DNA of 64,000 nt from Sediminispirochaeta bajacaliforniensis DSM 16054. GTDB taxonomy: Bacteria > Spirochaetota > Spirochaetia > DSM-16054 > Sediminispirochaetaceae. The stretch spans positions 52,471 through 116,470 of the forward strand of contig NZ_KB899422.1 of NCBI RefSeq assembly GCF_000378205.1, read 5' to 3'. A program made the position numbers and the translations under genes. Shown one piece after another: positions 26,953 to 34,889 of the stretch (its first letter is position 1; each line of letters begins with the position of its first letter). Below the pieces are notes generated by a model. It made no database searches, was not told where the DNA came from, and saw only the letters and a program-made list of their open reading frames with translations.

Positions 26953-28422
26953 ATGATCACCCACTCGGCTGAGCATCTTCTCATCCCCATTGCAAAACGG
27001 GGAGCACTTTCTGCCCATCAAATTGTACAAAAAGAACGATCTTCCGGAACAATCATCGCCCTGGACGGGAAAAAACATCAATGGAACTGGTATGGGTTTA
27101 TCGAAATTGATGGGATGCTCTGTATAAAAGGCGATCCGGTGGATATCGAGGCCGTAACGGCATTGGATACGGATGAGGTCTATGCGAAGGCAGCCCTTCT
27201 GTATCATGCCTTTCTCTATGCCTCGAGTGAAACAAGCCACGGTTTTTTTTATACCCGTGATGAAGCTTCCAGACTTACCGGGATTCTTGTCCTTCCCCAG
27301 CTTTTACGGGAGATGGCCGAGGCAAACAGCGACGAGGATGGTGCCTTATATCCGGTAATCCAGATTCCCCCTTCCCGGCTTTCCCGGACGGAATGGAAAA
27401 ACGAATATGCAGCCTTTTTGTCAGCCTGTTTCCTTTATCGCTTTCTTCTTGGGGTCAATCCCTTTCCGTCGACGGAATTCTCTTCATCCTATGAGCGCGC
27501 CGAACTCTCCGGCCCTCTCTTTCCCGGTTCAATTCGGCCCGAACTCTCAAAGGAAGTATCTCGTCTGCTGGATGTCTCTCTTTCGCTTCCTGCTGCATTG
27601 AAGAAACGCGGGTCCTATGAGCTCGAAGAGGTTCGCCGGACCCTCAAGGAATATCCCGCAAGACTTGCAACGATTGAGAACACTGAGAATGCTGATACAA
27701 ATTTCGGGACCCCAGAGGTAGAGGCTGCACGCAAAAACGAAAATATGCTGGAAGCCCATGCTATTGAAGAAAAGAGATCCGCCCCTCTGCGGCGAAGGAT
27801 ATACCTACGAAGGCACAAAAAGAAATTAATCATTATCGGATCGGCGCTTGTCGTTTTTCTTTTCCTTGCTTCGTTTATTGGGAATCTTCTTTTTCGCGCC
27901 CGACCTACCGACGGATTGCCTCCTGAGCAGGTGGTAGAATATTTTTATCAGGCAAGGAACAACCTTGATCATGAGACCCTCGATGCCTGTCTGGAAGGGT
28001 CCACCGGCTCCTATCTTGTCGATGAGGTAACGACGCTGTTTGTCATTACAAGGGTTCGCCTCGGATATGAAGGCAGCGATGTACTCATACCTGCTGAAAG
28101 GTGGCTCTCCACCGGAGCGAAAGAGCCCAAGGAAGGGGCAATAATCTACGGTGTTGCAGCCGTAGCTATCACCCTGATTTCACGTGATGAGGAGACATCA
28201 CAGTTTCAAAGTTCCTATCTGCAAGTGGTACCGAGCTCGGGAGAAGAACAAGGCGTGGTTCCTGAACCCTATGAGATAAGCAAAATAACCGAAGAACTCT
28301 CTCTCGAAAAGAAAAGCCGCAGATGGGAAATCAACAAGATAACTCCTATCGAGAGCTCCCCGATATCACGGCAGGAAGCCCTCGACTATCTTAGTCGCCA
28401 CCAAAGCCAAGGAGAGCACTGA
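26953..28422 (+). CDS. Membrane protein with kinase-C-lobe-like N-terminal region
   Basis: 489 residues, no named family. The cytoplasmic N-terminal ~280 residues include ACFLYRFLLGVNPFPS and a following LSKEVSRLLDVSLSLP stretch. These look like the end of a protein-kinase C-lobe, but I see no kinase P-loop, HRD or DFG motif, so it would be a degenerate kinase fold at most. A basic segment (RRRIYLRRHKKK) precedes one membrane span at about 293-314, followed by an outside domain of about 170 residues with an NTF2/DUF4878-like beginning (EQVVEYFYQARNN). Last gene of the his operon; its 3' end overlaps the convergent FecR-like gene by 32 bp. Confidence 0.7.
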   Translation: MITHSAEHLLIPIAKRGALSAHQIVQKERSSGTIIALDGKKHQWNWYGFIEIDGMLCIKGDPVDIEAVTALDTDEVYAKAALLYHAFLYASSETSHGFFYTRDEASRLTGILVLPQLLREMAEANSDEDGALYPVIQIPPSRLSRTEWKNEYAAFLSACFLYRFLLGVNPFPSTEFSSSYERAELSGPLFPGSIRPELSKEVSRLLDVSLSLPAALKKRGSYELEEVRRTLKEYPARLATIENTENADTNFGTPEVEAARKNENMLEAHAIEEKRSAPLRRRIYLRRHKKKLIIIGSALVVFLFLASFIGNLLFRARPTDGLPPEQVVEYFYQARNNLDHETLDACLEGSTGSYLVDEVTTLFVITRVRLGYEGSDVLIPAERWLSTGAKEPKEGAIIYGVAAVAITLISRDEETSQFQSSYLQVVPSSGEEQGVVPEPYEISKITEELSLEKKSRRWEINKITPIESSPISRQEALDYLSRHQSQGEH

Positions 28423-29377
28423 TAATCGCCGTAGAGACAAGCCATCCGCCGGTAACTGCAAGCCCCGTTGCAATCTTTTCTCTGTCGTCCATACCAGAAA
28501 AGAGATTGTCTTCCTGAGCAATGAAAAGCGCCGAGCTGAGTAAAAGTGTTCCTGTAATTCCGCTGAAGGCGGAAAGCTTCCGTGCTTTTCCTTTATTGAG
28601 GGCAAGAAAATCATCGGTTTCATCCCTATCCTCGGTTTCAAGGGCGGTTACAAACTCATATTTCTGCCAATAATCAATTCTCGATGAATCGATTGGAAGT
28701 ACGGAAGAAAATGTTCCCCCTCCGGGAGAAGCCTTTTCGGCCGTTGTCTCGTTGAGGAGTACCATGCTACCGGCATCGAGAACAAGCTCTTCGCGACTTT
28801 CGGTCGAGACAACATCGACGGCCCCCTCGAAACAGTAGACCGCTCCCCTTGCTGTCGCTTCGAGCGAATCACCTGTTTTCTCCGCTATGACATCGAAACC
28901 GAAGTCTGTTCCGCGGACTCCAGCCGTTGCCGATGGCCCCTGAACCTCAAAAGTTCGCCCCCCCGCAAGCTTGGTTACCCTGGCACGAACCCTGCCGTAG
29001 GTAAGCCGAAGAGAACCGACATCCTCTGCACTACTTCCTTCCGGGATGGAAAAGCTGGTCTGTTCGGAAACCTTTATGATACGATCCCCCGGTTCAAGTA
29101 AAATCTCAAGAAAGGCATGCTCATAGGTATTGATATAATCACCAAAATGCAATTCGGTCCCTTCGACATAATCAACCAACGGGTCATAATAGCGCTTTTG
29201 TCCATCTCGAACGATCTCAAATCCTCCGCCGTCGGAGAAAACGATGTAGCCGGCTCTTGCCGAAATTCCTGTTGAATTTCCAGCAGTCGTTTCTTGTCCC
29301 CATGCCGTCCACGGCATCATCCATGCCAGACAGATTACAAGAATCAGGATGTTTCTTTTTTGCTCTTCTTTTCTCAT
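28391..29377 (-). CDS. FecR-domain exported protein
   Basis: 328 residues from the ATG at 29377, which gives a signal peptide (ending WTAWGQET); the longer frame overlaps miaA. A FecR domain covers about residues 90-190 with LTYGRVRARV and the SATAGVRGTDFGF stretch. This beta-rich fold is found in anti-sigma factors and in many spirochaete envelope proteins. Two hydrophobic segments lie near the C terminus. It follows miaA by 5 bp and closes the murC operon. No sigma factor gene is adjacent, so a signalling role is not supported by context. Confidence 0.8.
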   Translation of the reverse strand: MRKEEQKRNILILVICLAWMMPWTAWGQETTAGNSTGISARAGYIVFSDGGGFEIVRDGQKRYYDPLVDYVEGTELHFGDYINTYEHAFLEILLEPGDRIIKVSEQTSFSIPEGSSAEDVGSLRLTYGRVRARVTKLAGGRTFEVQGPSATAGVRGTDFGFDVIAEKTGDSLEATARGAVYCFEGAVDVVSTESREELVLDAGSMVLLNETTAEKASPGGGTFSSVLPIDSSRIDYWQKYEFVTALETEDRDETDDFLALNKGKARKLSAFSGITGTLLLSSALFIAQEDNLFSGMDDREKIATGLAVTGGWLVSTAIISALLGFGGD

Positions 29378-29382
29378 AACAG

Positions 29383-30303
29383 TTATACTATCGGCAATTT
29401 TTCGGCAAAGAGAAAATTTCTTACACACTCTTCAATTCTTGATCGTTCATCGGGATGAAACCACCGGACATCAGGAAGGGAAGCGAAAAATGTGATCTGC
29501 CGTTTCGCATATCTTCGGCTGTTTCGTTTGATACTCTCCCGTTCATTTCCCGGATCGGTAAAAAACTCTCGATATCCGATCCCTTTCATTGCCGGGGTCT
29601 CGGCATTGAAGCCGGCGGCGATAAGCTGTGCAACCTCGTTTTCAAGACCATCATCAAACATGAGATCGACACGCTGATTGATTCTTGCATAAAGTTCCTG
29701 CCGATCACGCCGTAATCCGAGGCAAAGGAAGCGATATTCCTTCCTGGGATCCATAGAGGGGGCAAAAGAAGAGTGGGGCCTACCCGTAATGCGAAAGACT
29801 TCCAAAGAACGTTGGATACGGACAACATCATGGGGATGAAGCTGAGATGCCCGCTCAGGGTCGACACGCTTCAGCTCACAATAGAGCACCTCATGCCCCT
29901 TTTCCGCACACTCTTGATCCAGCTCATCGCGAATCTTAGGATCTGCAGGCGGTAACTGGGGCAAACCGAACATGAAACTTCGGAAATAGAAGGCCGTTCC
30001 CCCGCTCATAAGGGGGATATGTCCATTTTTCAGGATCTTTAAAGCGGCCTCATCGGCGAGACGGACAAAATCACCGGCGCTAAAGGGAAGATTGGGATCA
30101 ATGATATCGATTAAGTGATGGGGAAGTCTGGCAAGCAGATCCGTATCAGGTTTCGCCGTCCCGATTGAAAAACGACGATACACCTGCATTGAATCTGCAC
30201 TGATTACTTCAAAACCGCGGGAAAAGGCAGAGGCAAGCAAATCCGTCTTTCCTACCCCTGTAGGCCCGAAAAGGAAAACCAGAGGAATGGCATCGGTCGA
30301 GAT
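29383..30303 (-). CDS. miaA: tRNA dimethylallyltransferase, probable non-canonical start codon
   Basis: Adds the dimethylallyl group to A37 of tRNAs that read UNN codons. Key parts are the P-loop GPTGVGKT, the DSMQVYRRF segment, and the PHHLIDIIDP and FYFRSFMFGLP stretches. The frame opens after an in-frame TGA at 30340-30342 and contains no ATG, GTG or TTG until a TTG at 30238-30240, which lies beyond the P-loop and cannot start a working enzyme. A GGAGGAG sits 8 bp before an ATC at 30301-30303, so I place the start there (306 residues; P-loop at 13-20). ATT at 30286 and CTG at 30280 are alternatives. The gene overlaps nothing and lies 5 bp after rpoZ. Confidence 0.8.
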   Translation of the reverse strand: MSTDAIPLVFLFGPTGVGKTDLLASAFSRGFEVISADSMQVYRRFSIGTAKPDTDLLARLPHHLIDIIDPNLPFSAGDFVRLADEAALKILKNGHIPLMSGGTAFYFRSFMFGLPQLPPADPKIRDELDQECAEKGHEVLYCELKRVDPERASQLHPHDVVRIQRSLEVFRITGRPHSSFAPSMDPRKEYRFLCLGLRRDRQELYARINQRVDLMFDDGLENEVAQLIAAGFNAETPAMKGIGYREFFTDPGNERESIKRNSRRYAKRQITFFASLPDVRWFHPDERSRIEECVRNFLFAEKLPIV

Positions 30304-30308
30304 AGAAA

Positions 30309-30500
30309 CTACTCCTCCAGGCGATATTTCACCTTTTCTTCAAGAATCTGCCCCATGGCGTAGGTAACAACCTTCTCGTGTTCCCTCTCGAGATTTTCAT
30401 CACCGGTCATGGTAATCTGTCGCGCCCTTTTAATAGCTGCGGACGTAAGCTCATATACATTGCCTTGATGGCTAATAAGTTTATCAAGGGGAAATGGCAT
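30309..30500 (-). CDS. rpoZ: RNA polymerase omega subunit
   Basis: 63-residue omega protein that helps assemble RNA polymerase. The conserved core GNVYELTSAAIKRARQI (about residues 13-29) is clear, followed by a C-terminal acidic-basic helix. An AGGAG lies before the ATG. Its stop-proximal GGAGGAG doubles as the ribosome site for miaA. Small size is normal for spirochaete omega. Confidence 0.9.
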   Translation of the reverse strand: MPFPLDKLISHQGNVYELTSAAIKRARQITMTGDENLEREHEKVVTYAMGQILEEKVKYRLEE

Positions 30501-30551
30501 ATAGATCTCCTGAGTATAATGCGTTTATCGTAAGCTTTATTATTATAGCGA

Positions 30552-31112
30552 TCATGCAAGAGTCTGTAAAGCACGCCCGACAATCATCTCGGCTATATCT
30601 TCAGGCAGAAGTTCTTCAACATTGATCACCATATCGGCAAAAGTATAATCGTCGTTGTCGATACCGTAAATTTTCAGGTAGCGATCATGATCCCGTTGAT
30701 CGCGCTGATAGGTCTCTTCCATCTTTTCGTCCAGACTTCCGCCCTCACGACGCAGAATTCTTTCGGCCCGAACCGGCAAGGAAGCATAAAGGTAAACCTT
30801 CAAATGCGCGGAATCAAACATCCAGATGGCAAGTCTTGACCCTAATACCGAAGGGCTCTCTTTCGCCATCTCAACCTGACGTCTGTCAAGTTCCCGATCA
30901 ATATCAAAATCCGTCTCCGCCAGTCTGCAAAGCTCGGCAAAGGCCACGCCCCGCTCCTCGGCAAGCTGCCGAAAGGTAAAATTCACCAACCGGAGACCCA
31001 ATTTCTCCGCACAAAGGGCACTGACGGTACTGTTACCGCATCCACTTTTTCCCGAGACGGCAATACCTGATCCTCTTGGAAAAGAAAGATGGGAATCACT
31101 GCTATTCAACAT
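30552..31112 (-). CDS. Cytidylate kinase-like P-loop kinase
   Basis: 186-residue nucleotide-kinase-like protein of the cytidylate-kinase-like group (NMP kinase fold, LID region around RDQRDHDRYLKIYG). The Walker A region reads GKSGCGNST: the lysine expected before Ser/Thr is Asn. It may phosphorylate CMP/dCMP or a different small substrate. I prefer the ATG at 31112 (GGGAG 10 bp upstream) to a TTG at 31139; it overlaps the yicC stop by 11 bp. The position between yicC and rpoZ resembles gmk in other bacteria (yicC-gmk-rpoZ), so a nucleoside monophosphate kinase role fits the context. Confidence 0.75.
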   Translation of the reverse strand: MLNSSDSHLSFPRGSGIAVSGKSGCGNSTVSALCAEKLGLRLVNFTFRQLAEERGVAFAELCRLAETDFDIDRELDRRQVEMAKESPSVLGSRLAIWMFDSAHLKVYLYASLPVRAERILRREGGSLDEKMEETYQRDQRDHDRYLKIYGIDNDDYTFADMVINVEELLPEDIAEMIVGRALQTLA

Positions 31113-31968
31113 TTCGTAACTGCTCCCTGATATTTTCAATAGCCTCTTTCATCTCTACTACGGCATGACCAATTTCCGCTATTGTATTCTTTGAGCCGAT
31201 GGTATTCACCTCTCTGTTCATCTCCTGACAGAGAAAATCGAGTTTTTTTCCCACCGCGTTCTCTTGCTCTGCAATGGCTTCAAAATGGGCAATGTGCGTA
31301 TCGAGCCTATTGATCTCTTCGGCCACACCATATTTCATCAAAAGAACAGCAACCTCCGACAATATTCTGTTTTCATCAAAGGTACCGTCGGTAAGCTGTT
31401 TGAATCGCTCAAGGAGTGCAGCGTAGAGCTTTTTTTCAAGCGCCGCTGCACCGGATCTGACTACGGCCAGTCCGTCTTTCACCCGCTCAAGATTGGAAAG
31501 GATATGGGCCTTTGTCGCCGTTCCCTCACTCGCTCTGGAATGTTCGAAAGATTCGAGGATCTCATCTAATAGGGGAATAATAACACGACGGTAGCGCTCA
31601 ATATCCCGATTCTTCACCGACTTCAGGACACCATCCATATTGAGCAAAAGAGGAAACAAAGAAGACGAAGACTCCCCAAGCGTATCGGCAAGGGTTCGCA
31701 AGGCTCCCATGTAACTCTCGGCAACCTTGAGATCGGGAATGACCTCGATTTCTTCTTGAAGTTCTTTGAGACGGACAGAGAATTCAATCTTTCCCCGTTC
31801 GGCCCTTGCCTTGATCCTATCGCGAAAGTCGCTTTCAAGGGGAGAAAGGAAAGGAGGAAGGTTGACGGAAATATCAAGATATCTGTTGTTCCAGGATTTA
31901 AGTTCAACGCTAAGCTGCAAGGCATCGTCGCTGAACTCGGAAAAACCATAGCCGGTCATGCTTTTCAT
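31102..31968 (-). CDS. yicC: YicC-family endoribonuclease
   Basis: 288 residues. The N-terminal MKSMTGYGFSE and the C-terminal QEMNREVNTIGSKNT-xIx stretch ending in the KEAIENIREQLRNVE helix are hallmarks of YicC/YloC, an endoribonuclease involved in RNA turnover. It overlaps murC by 4 bp and precedes the kinase and rpoZ, the usual yicC-kinase-rpoZ arrangement. Confidence 0.93.
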   Translation of the reverse strand: MKSMTGYGFSEFSDDALQLSVELKSWNNRYLDISVNLPPFLSPLESDFRDRIKARAERGKIEFSVRLKELQEEIEVIPDLKVAESYMGALRTLADTLGESSSSLFPLLLNMDGVLKSVKNRDIERYRRVIIPLLDEILESFEHSRASEGTATKAHILSNLERVKDGLAVVRSGAAALEKKLYAALLERFKQLTDGTFDENRILSEVAVLLMKYGVAEEINRLDTHIAHFEAIAEQENAVGKKLDFLCQEMNREVNTIGSKNTIAEIGHAVVEMKEAIENIREQLRNVE

Positions 31969-33410
31969 CGCTGATTACTCCTTTGAAGAAAATGGTTATA
32001 CAGGGCCTTTCCCAGCTCCCAATTGTTTCCGGCTCCCATCGTTACAAATAAATCCCCCGGCCGCAAGCTTTGAGACAAAGGTTCAAGGGCATCGAGAGGA
32101 TGATCGTAGTAGCGTACCGCTGAGGAGTGTTGTCTCACCCGTTCGAAGAGGCTCCTTCCGTCGACATTTCCCTTCTCCTCACGGGCGGATGCGTAGATTT
32201 CATGAAGTATGACCTCATCGGCATCCGTAAACGCTTCGGCAAACTGACCGAGTAAGGCCTCGGTCCGTGAATAGGTATGGCTCATAAAATCGATCACAAT
32301 ACGCCGCTCCGGATAAAATTCACGAAACCCGGCAAGTGTTCGTCTGATCTCCGTAGGGTGATGTCCGTAATCATCGAGGAACAACACACCATCGGCCTCT
32401 CCCAGGATTTCCGAGCGTCGTTTGCTTCCTGAAAACCCCTCCAGCTCCCGACGAACAGATTCCATTCCATAGGTATCGAATGCCTCCCTGTCACCCATTT
32501 CCCGAATCAAGGCAAAGGCAGCAAGCGCATCTTTGGCTATATGTTCTCCGGGAATGCGCAGGGCAAATTCCCCGTCGACACAGGCGACGGTAAATCGATT
32601 TCGTTCTCCCCGCACCGACCTGCCGGTCATCCTGTAATCTCCGGGAGCCGATATGCCGTAGGGAACCAACCGCACATCCTCCCGTATTGCAGCGGTCCTT
32701 CGGGCAACCTCACTGGCCCCTTCGTCATCATGACAATAAATAAGTACGCCACCCTTCGATAAACGAAGAGCGTATTCAACAAAAGCGCTCATGATATCAT
32801 CGATATCCCTGAAATAGTCGAGATGATCGGCCTCGACGCTGGTCAGGACGATCCATTGAGGATAAAAGCTGAGGAAATGACGTCTATATTCACAGGTTTC
32901 GGCGATAAAAAACGAATCACCACCAAAAAAAATTGAGCCGCCGCCGAAAGCCGGGACAGCGGAACCGGCGAGGACAAAGGCAGGAAGCGCGGCAGCTCTG
33001 GCCATCACCCCGGCAAGGGCAGATGTGGTGGTTTTTCCGTGAGAACCGGCAATACCGGCAAAGGGTATGGTCTCACTGATTGAGCCGAGCGCTTGAGTAT
33101 ACGAAAGCACAGGAATGCCTTGTTCACAGGCCGCAAGGATTTCAGGATGTTCCTTCGGATCGTAGGCCGCGGAGTAGATGAGCCCAGCCGCATCTTTGGG
33201 TAGATTTTCTTTTCGAAACTCCTCGAAAAAAGGAATTCCAAGTCGTTTTAGAACATCATCGGTGTAAAAGTGTTCGGCCTTATCGCTACCGGAAACAACG
33301 GCGCCCCGTCTTAGCAGTAATTCGGCGAGAGCGGCCATTCCGGTACCTTTTATGCCGACCAAATGAAATCTGAGACCGGAGATATCCCCGCACAGTGATA
33401 TTCGTTGCAT
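31965..33410 (-). CDS. murC: UDP-N-acetylmuramate--alanine ligase
   Basis: Adds L-alanine to UDP-MurNAc in peptidoglycan synthesis. 481 residues: the Rossmann loop GIKGTGMAALAELL is near 19-32, the ATP loop GSHGKTTT near 118-125, and the Mur-ligase middle DDYGHHPTEI near 335. An Mpl-type peptide ligase is the main alternative, because some residues around the alanine site differ. I start at the ATG at 33410; an ATG at 33425 lies upstream of the predicted -10. It heads the minus-strand operon through fecR. Confidence 0.87.
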   Translation of the reverse strand: MQRISLCGDISGLRFHLVGIKGTGMAALAELLLRRGAVVSGSDKAEHFYTDDVLKRLGIPFFEEFRKENLPKDAAGLIYSAAYDPKEHPEILAACEQGIPVLSYTQALGSISETIPFAGIAGSHGKTTTSALAGVMARAAALPAFVLAGSAVPAFGGGSIFFGGDSFFIAETCEYRRHFLSFYPQWIVLTSVEADHLDYFRDIDDIMSAFVEYALRLSKGGVLIYCHDDEGASEVARRTAAIREDVRLVPYGISAPGDYRMTGRSVRGERNRFTVACVDGEFALRIPGEHIAKDALAAFALIREMGDREAFDTYGMESVRRELEGFSGSKRRSEILGEADGVLFLDDYGHHPTEIRRTLAGFREFYPERRIVIDFMSHTYSRTEALLGQFAEAFTDADEVILHEIYASAREEKGNVDGRSLFERVRQHSSAVRYYDHPLDALEPLSQSLRPGDLFVTMGAGNNWELGKALYNHFLQRSNQR

Positions 33411-33416
33411 GATAGG

Positions 33417-33445
33417 ATCATACATTTTGAAAAAAAGATGTGCAA
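33417..33445 (-). promoter_or_regulatory. murC promoter, predicted leaderless
   Basis: Minus strand TTGCAC (33440-33445), 17-bp spacer and TATGAT (33417-33422), exactly 6 bp before the ATG at 33410, without a Shine-Dalgarno. Transcription should begin at or next to the start codon. It overlaps, on the other strand, the promoter of the candidate ncRNA. Confidence 0.55.
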
Positions 33446-33456
33446 CCGTCTATTAA
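33427..33456 (+). promoter_or_regulatory. Promoter for the candidate ncRNA
   Basis: Plus strand TTGAAA (33427-33432) and TATTAA (33451-33456), 18 bp apart, giving a predicted start near 33463. It is back-to-back and interleaved with the murC promoter. Confidence 0.5.
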
Positions 33457-33462
33457 ACGTGT

Positions 33463-33648
33463 AACTATTCTCCCCCTGTGTTGTTTCTATTTTCAGAAAG
33501 GGCGTCGGAATTATCAGGACGAACCGCCTTATGACGGTGATAAACCGACAACGACAGGCACCGTGGCCGTTGGCCAGGATCGCATGCTTCTTTCACTCCT
33601 CCTCTCTTCTGGCTCCGACCATTTCTCTGGTCGGAGCCGCTTTTTTCT
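33463..33648 (+). ncRNA. Candidate structured small RNA or leader of yihY
   Basis: A stretch of about 185 nt with a promoter at one end, a textbook terminator at the other and no convincing gene. It folds into a long hairpin, 33504-33549: GTCGG/CCGAC, then TTATCA/TGATAA, then CCG/CGG, with a 7-nt bulge GGACGAA on the 5' side. A short perfect hairpin TGGCC-GTT-GGCCA follows at 33564-33576, and then the terminator. I do not recognise 6S, SRP, RNase P, tmRNA or a known riboswitch. It may be an independent sRNA, or an attenuator leader for yihY, whose ATG lies 17 bp after the T-tract. Confidence 0.45.
33611..33646 (+). terminator. Rho-independent terminator before yihY
   Basis: Perfect 11-bp stem, GGCTCCGACCA (33611-33621) and TGGTCGGAGCC (33628-33638), 6-nt loop, then GC and six T (33641-33646). 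It is on the plus strand with no protein gene upstream, so it must end the candidate ncRNA transcript. Confidence 0.85.
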
Positions 33649-33662
33649 GATACAGTTTTTTC

Positions 33663-34889
33663 ATGAATTGGAAATCAATCTACCGCACTATTCGTACGGT
33701 TATACGCGAGTTTCTGAAAGATTCCTGTACGCTGAGGGCATCGGGACTCGCCTTTTCCACCCTTTTGGCCCTTGTTCCCCTGAGTGCCACCGTCTTCGGC
33801 ATCTCCACTGCCTTCGGGGCATTTTCCTCCACTGAAGCTCAGATTAAGAATTTTCTTATAAACCAGTTACTTCCAACACGCCAACAGGAAATTCTCAGCG
33901 CCATCGAGGTTTTCGTGGAAAATGCGAATACCCTCGGCATTGTAGGCTTCATGGTCTTTGCCGTCACATCGGTTTCCCTGTTAAACGGCATTAATGTAAA
34001 CTTCAATGCGGTCTGGGGAAGCCCAATCAAGAGGGGTTTTCTTCTTTTTTTTACCAATTACACATCCATCATCGTATTCGGAACTATTTTTCTTGGGGCA
34101 AGTTTTACCCTAACGACCACGGCCACCCAGATTCTGAAGGGAGTCCCCGAGCTGTTTTGGCTTCTAAAAATCGGCCTTCGTTTTGCACCGTCTCTTTTTA
34201 CCTTTCTTCTGTTTCTTATCATGATCTATGTTATTCCCACCGGCGTCGTGCGAAAAAAAAGCGCTCTCATTGGTGCTTTTATCGGTTCGATCCTCTGGGA
34301 AGTGGCAAAATACGGATTTGTGAGGGGTACCAATTATATACTCAGGGCCTCAATCATCTACGGTTCCATTGCAACGATTCCCATCTTTCTATTCTGGCTC
34401 TATCTCATATGGATGATTATTTTTTTCTCTCTTGAGGCTTCCTACGTTCATCAGCACTACAGCGCCGAGGTCTCCTTTCTCGGCGGGAAAATGGATAATC
34501 CAGCCATTTCCGTATCTCTTTCGCTTCGCATCTATTTTATCTGTGCAGAGGCCTTTCTTAAAGGAAAAAGCCCGATAGATACCGATGAACTGGTTCTTCG
34601 ATTCTCTTTGGACCAGAGTACGTTCTATCGCGCCATAGAACCTCTCACGCGTTCCTCCCTCATCTATGAAATACAGTCGCAGCATCTCATCCTTCCGGGA
34701 AAAGATCTTTCCGGAGTAACGTTGGCGTCACTTATTGCGACCCTATTTTCCTACGACGAAGAGGGGCCGATTGATGGAGAGGTACATCCTCTCGTAGCTC
34801 AGTTCATACAATCGGGAAGTTCCAGCTTCAATGAAACATCGGTTCTCGATTATCTCAATATGCATAGAGACGGGGAATCTGGCAGGTGA
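33663..34889 (+). CDS. YihY/RNase-BN-like membrane protein
   Basis: 408 residues. The N-terminal ~270 residues form the six-span YihY domain (once called RNase BN, not actually a nuclease), with ASGLAFSTLLALVPL, GAFIGSILWEVAKYGF and FWLYLIWMIIFF. The last ~130 residues are soluble and resemble a winged-helix extension found in longer family members. No Shine-Dalgarno is seen; a weak TACAGT ends 6 bp before the ATG. It is followed by a lipoprotein gene with a 4-bp overlap. Confidence 0.9.
   Translation: MNWKSIYRTIRTVIREFLKDSCTLRASGLAFSTLLALVPLSATVFGISTAFGAFSSTEAQIKNFLINQLLPTRQQEILSAIEVFVENANTLGIVGFMVFAVTSVSLLNGINVNFNAVWGSPIKRGFLLFFTNYTSIIVFGTIFLGASFTLTTTATQILKGVPELFWLLKIGLRFAPSLFTFLLFLIMIYVIPTGVVRKKSALIGAFIGSILWEVAKYGFVRGTNYILRASIIYGSIATIPIFLFWLYLIWMIIFFSLEASYVHQHYSAEVSFLGGKMDNPAISVSLSLRIYFICAEAFLKGKSPIDTDELVLRFSLDQSTFYRAIEPLTRSSLIYEIQSQHLILPGKDLSGVTLASLIATLFSYDEEGPIDGEVHPLVAQFIQSGSSSFNETSVLDYLNMHRDGESGR

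Noticed and set aside
29378..29428. Longer start of the FecR-like protein
   Set aside because: It would overlap miaA and spoil the signal peptide; the ATG at 29377 gives a clean one.
33411..33425. Upstream ATG of murC at 33425
   Set aside because: The predicted -10 (TATGAT) starts right after it, so the mRNA would not contain it.
33440..33835. 131-codon open frame over the candidate ncRNA and the start of yihY
   Set aside because: It crosses a strong terminator and overlaps yihY in another frame; the translation shows no motif.
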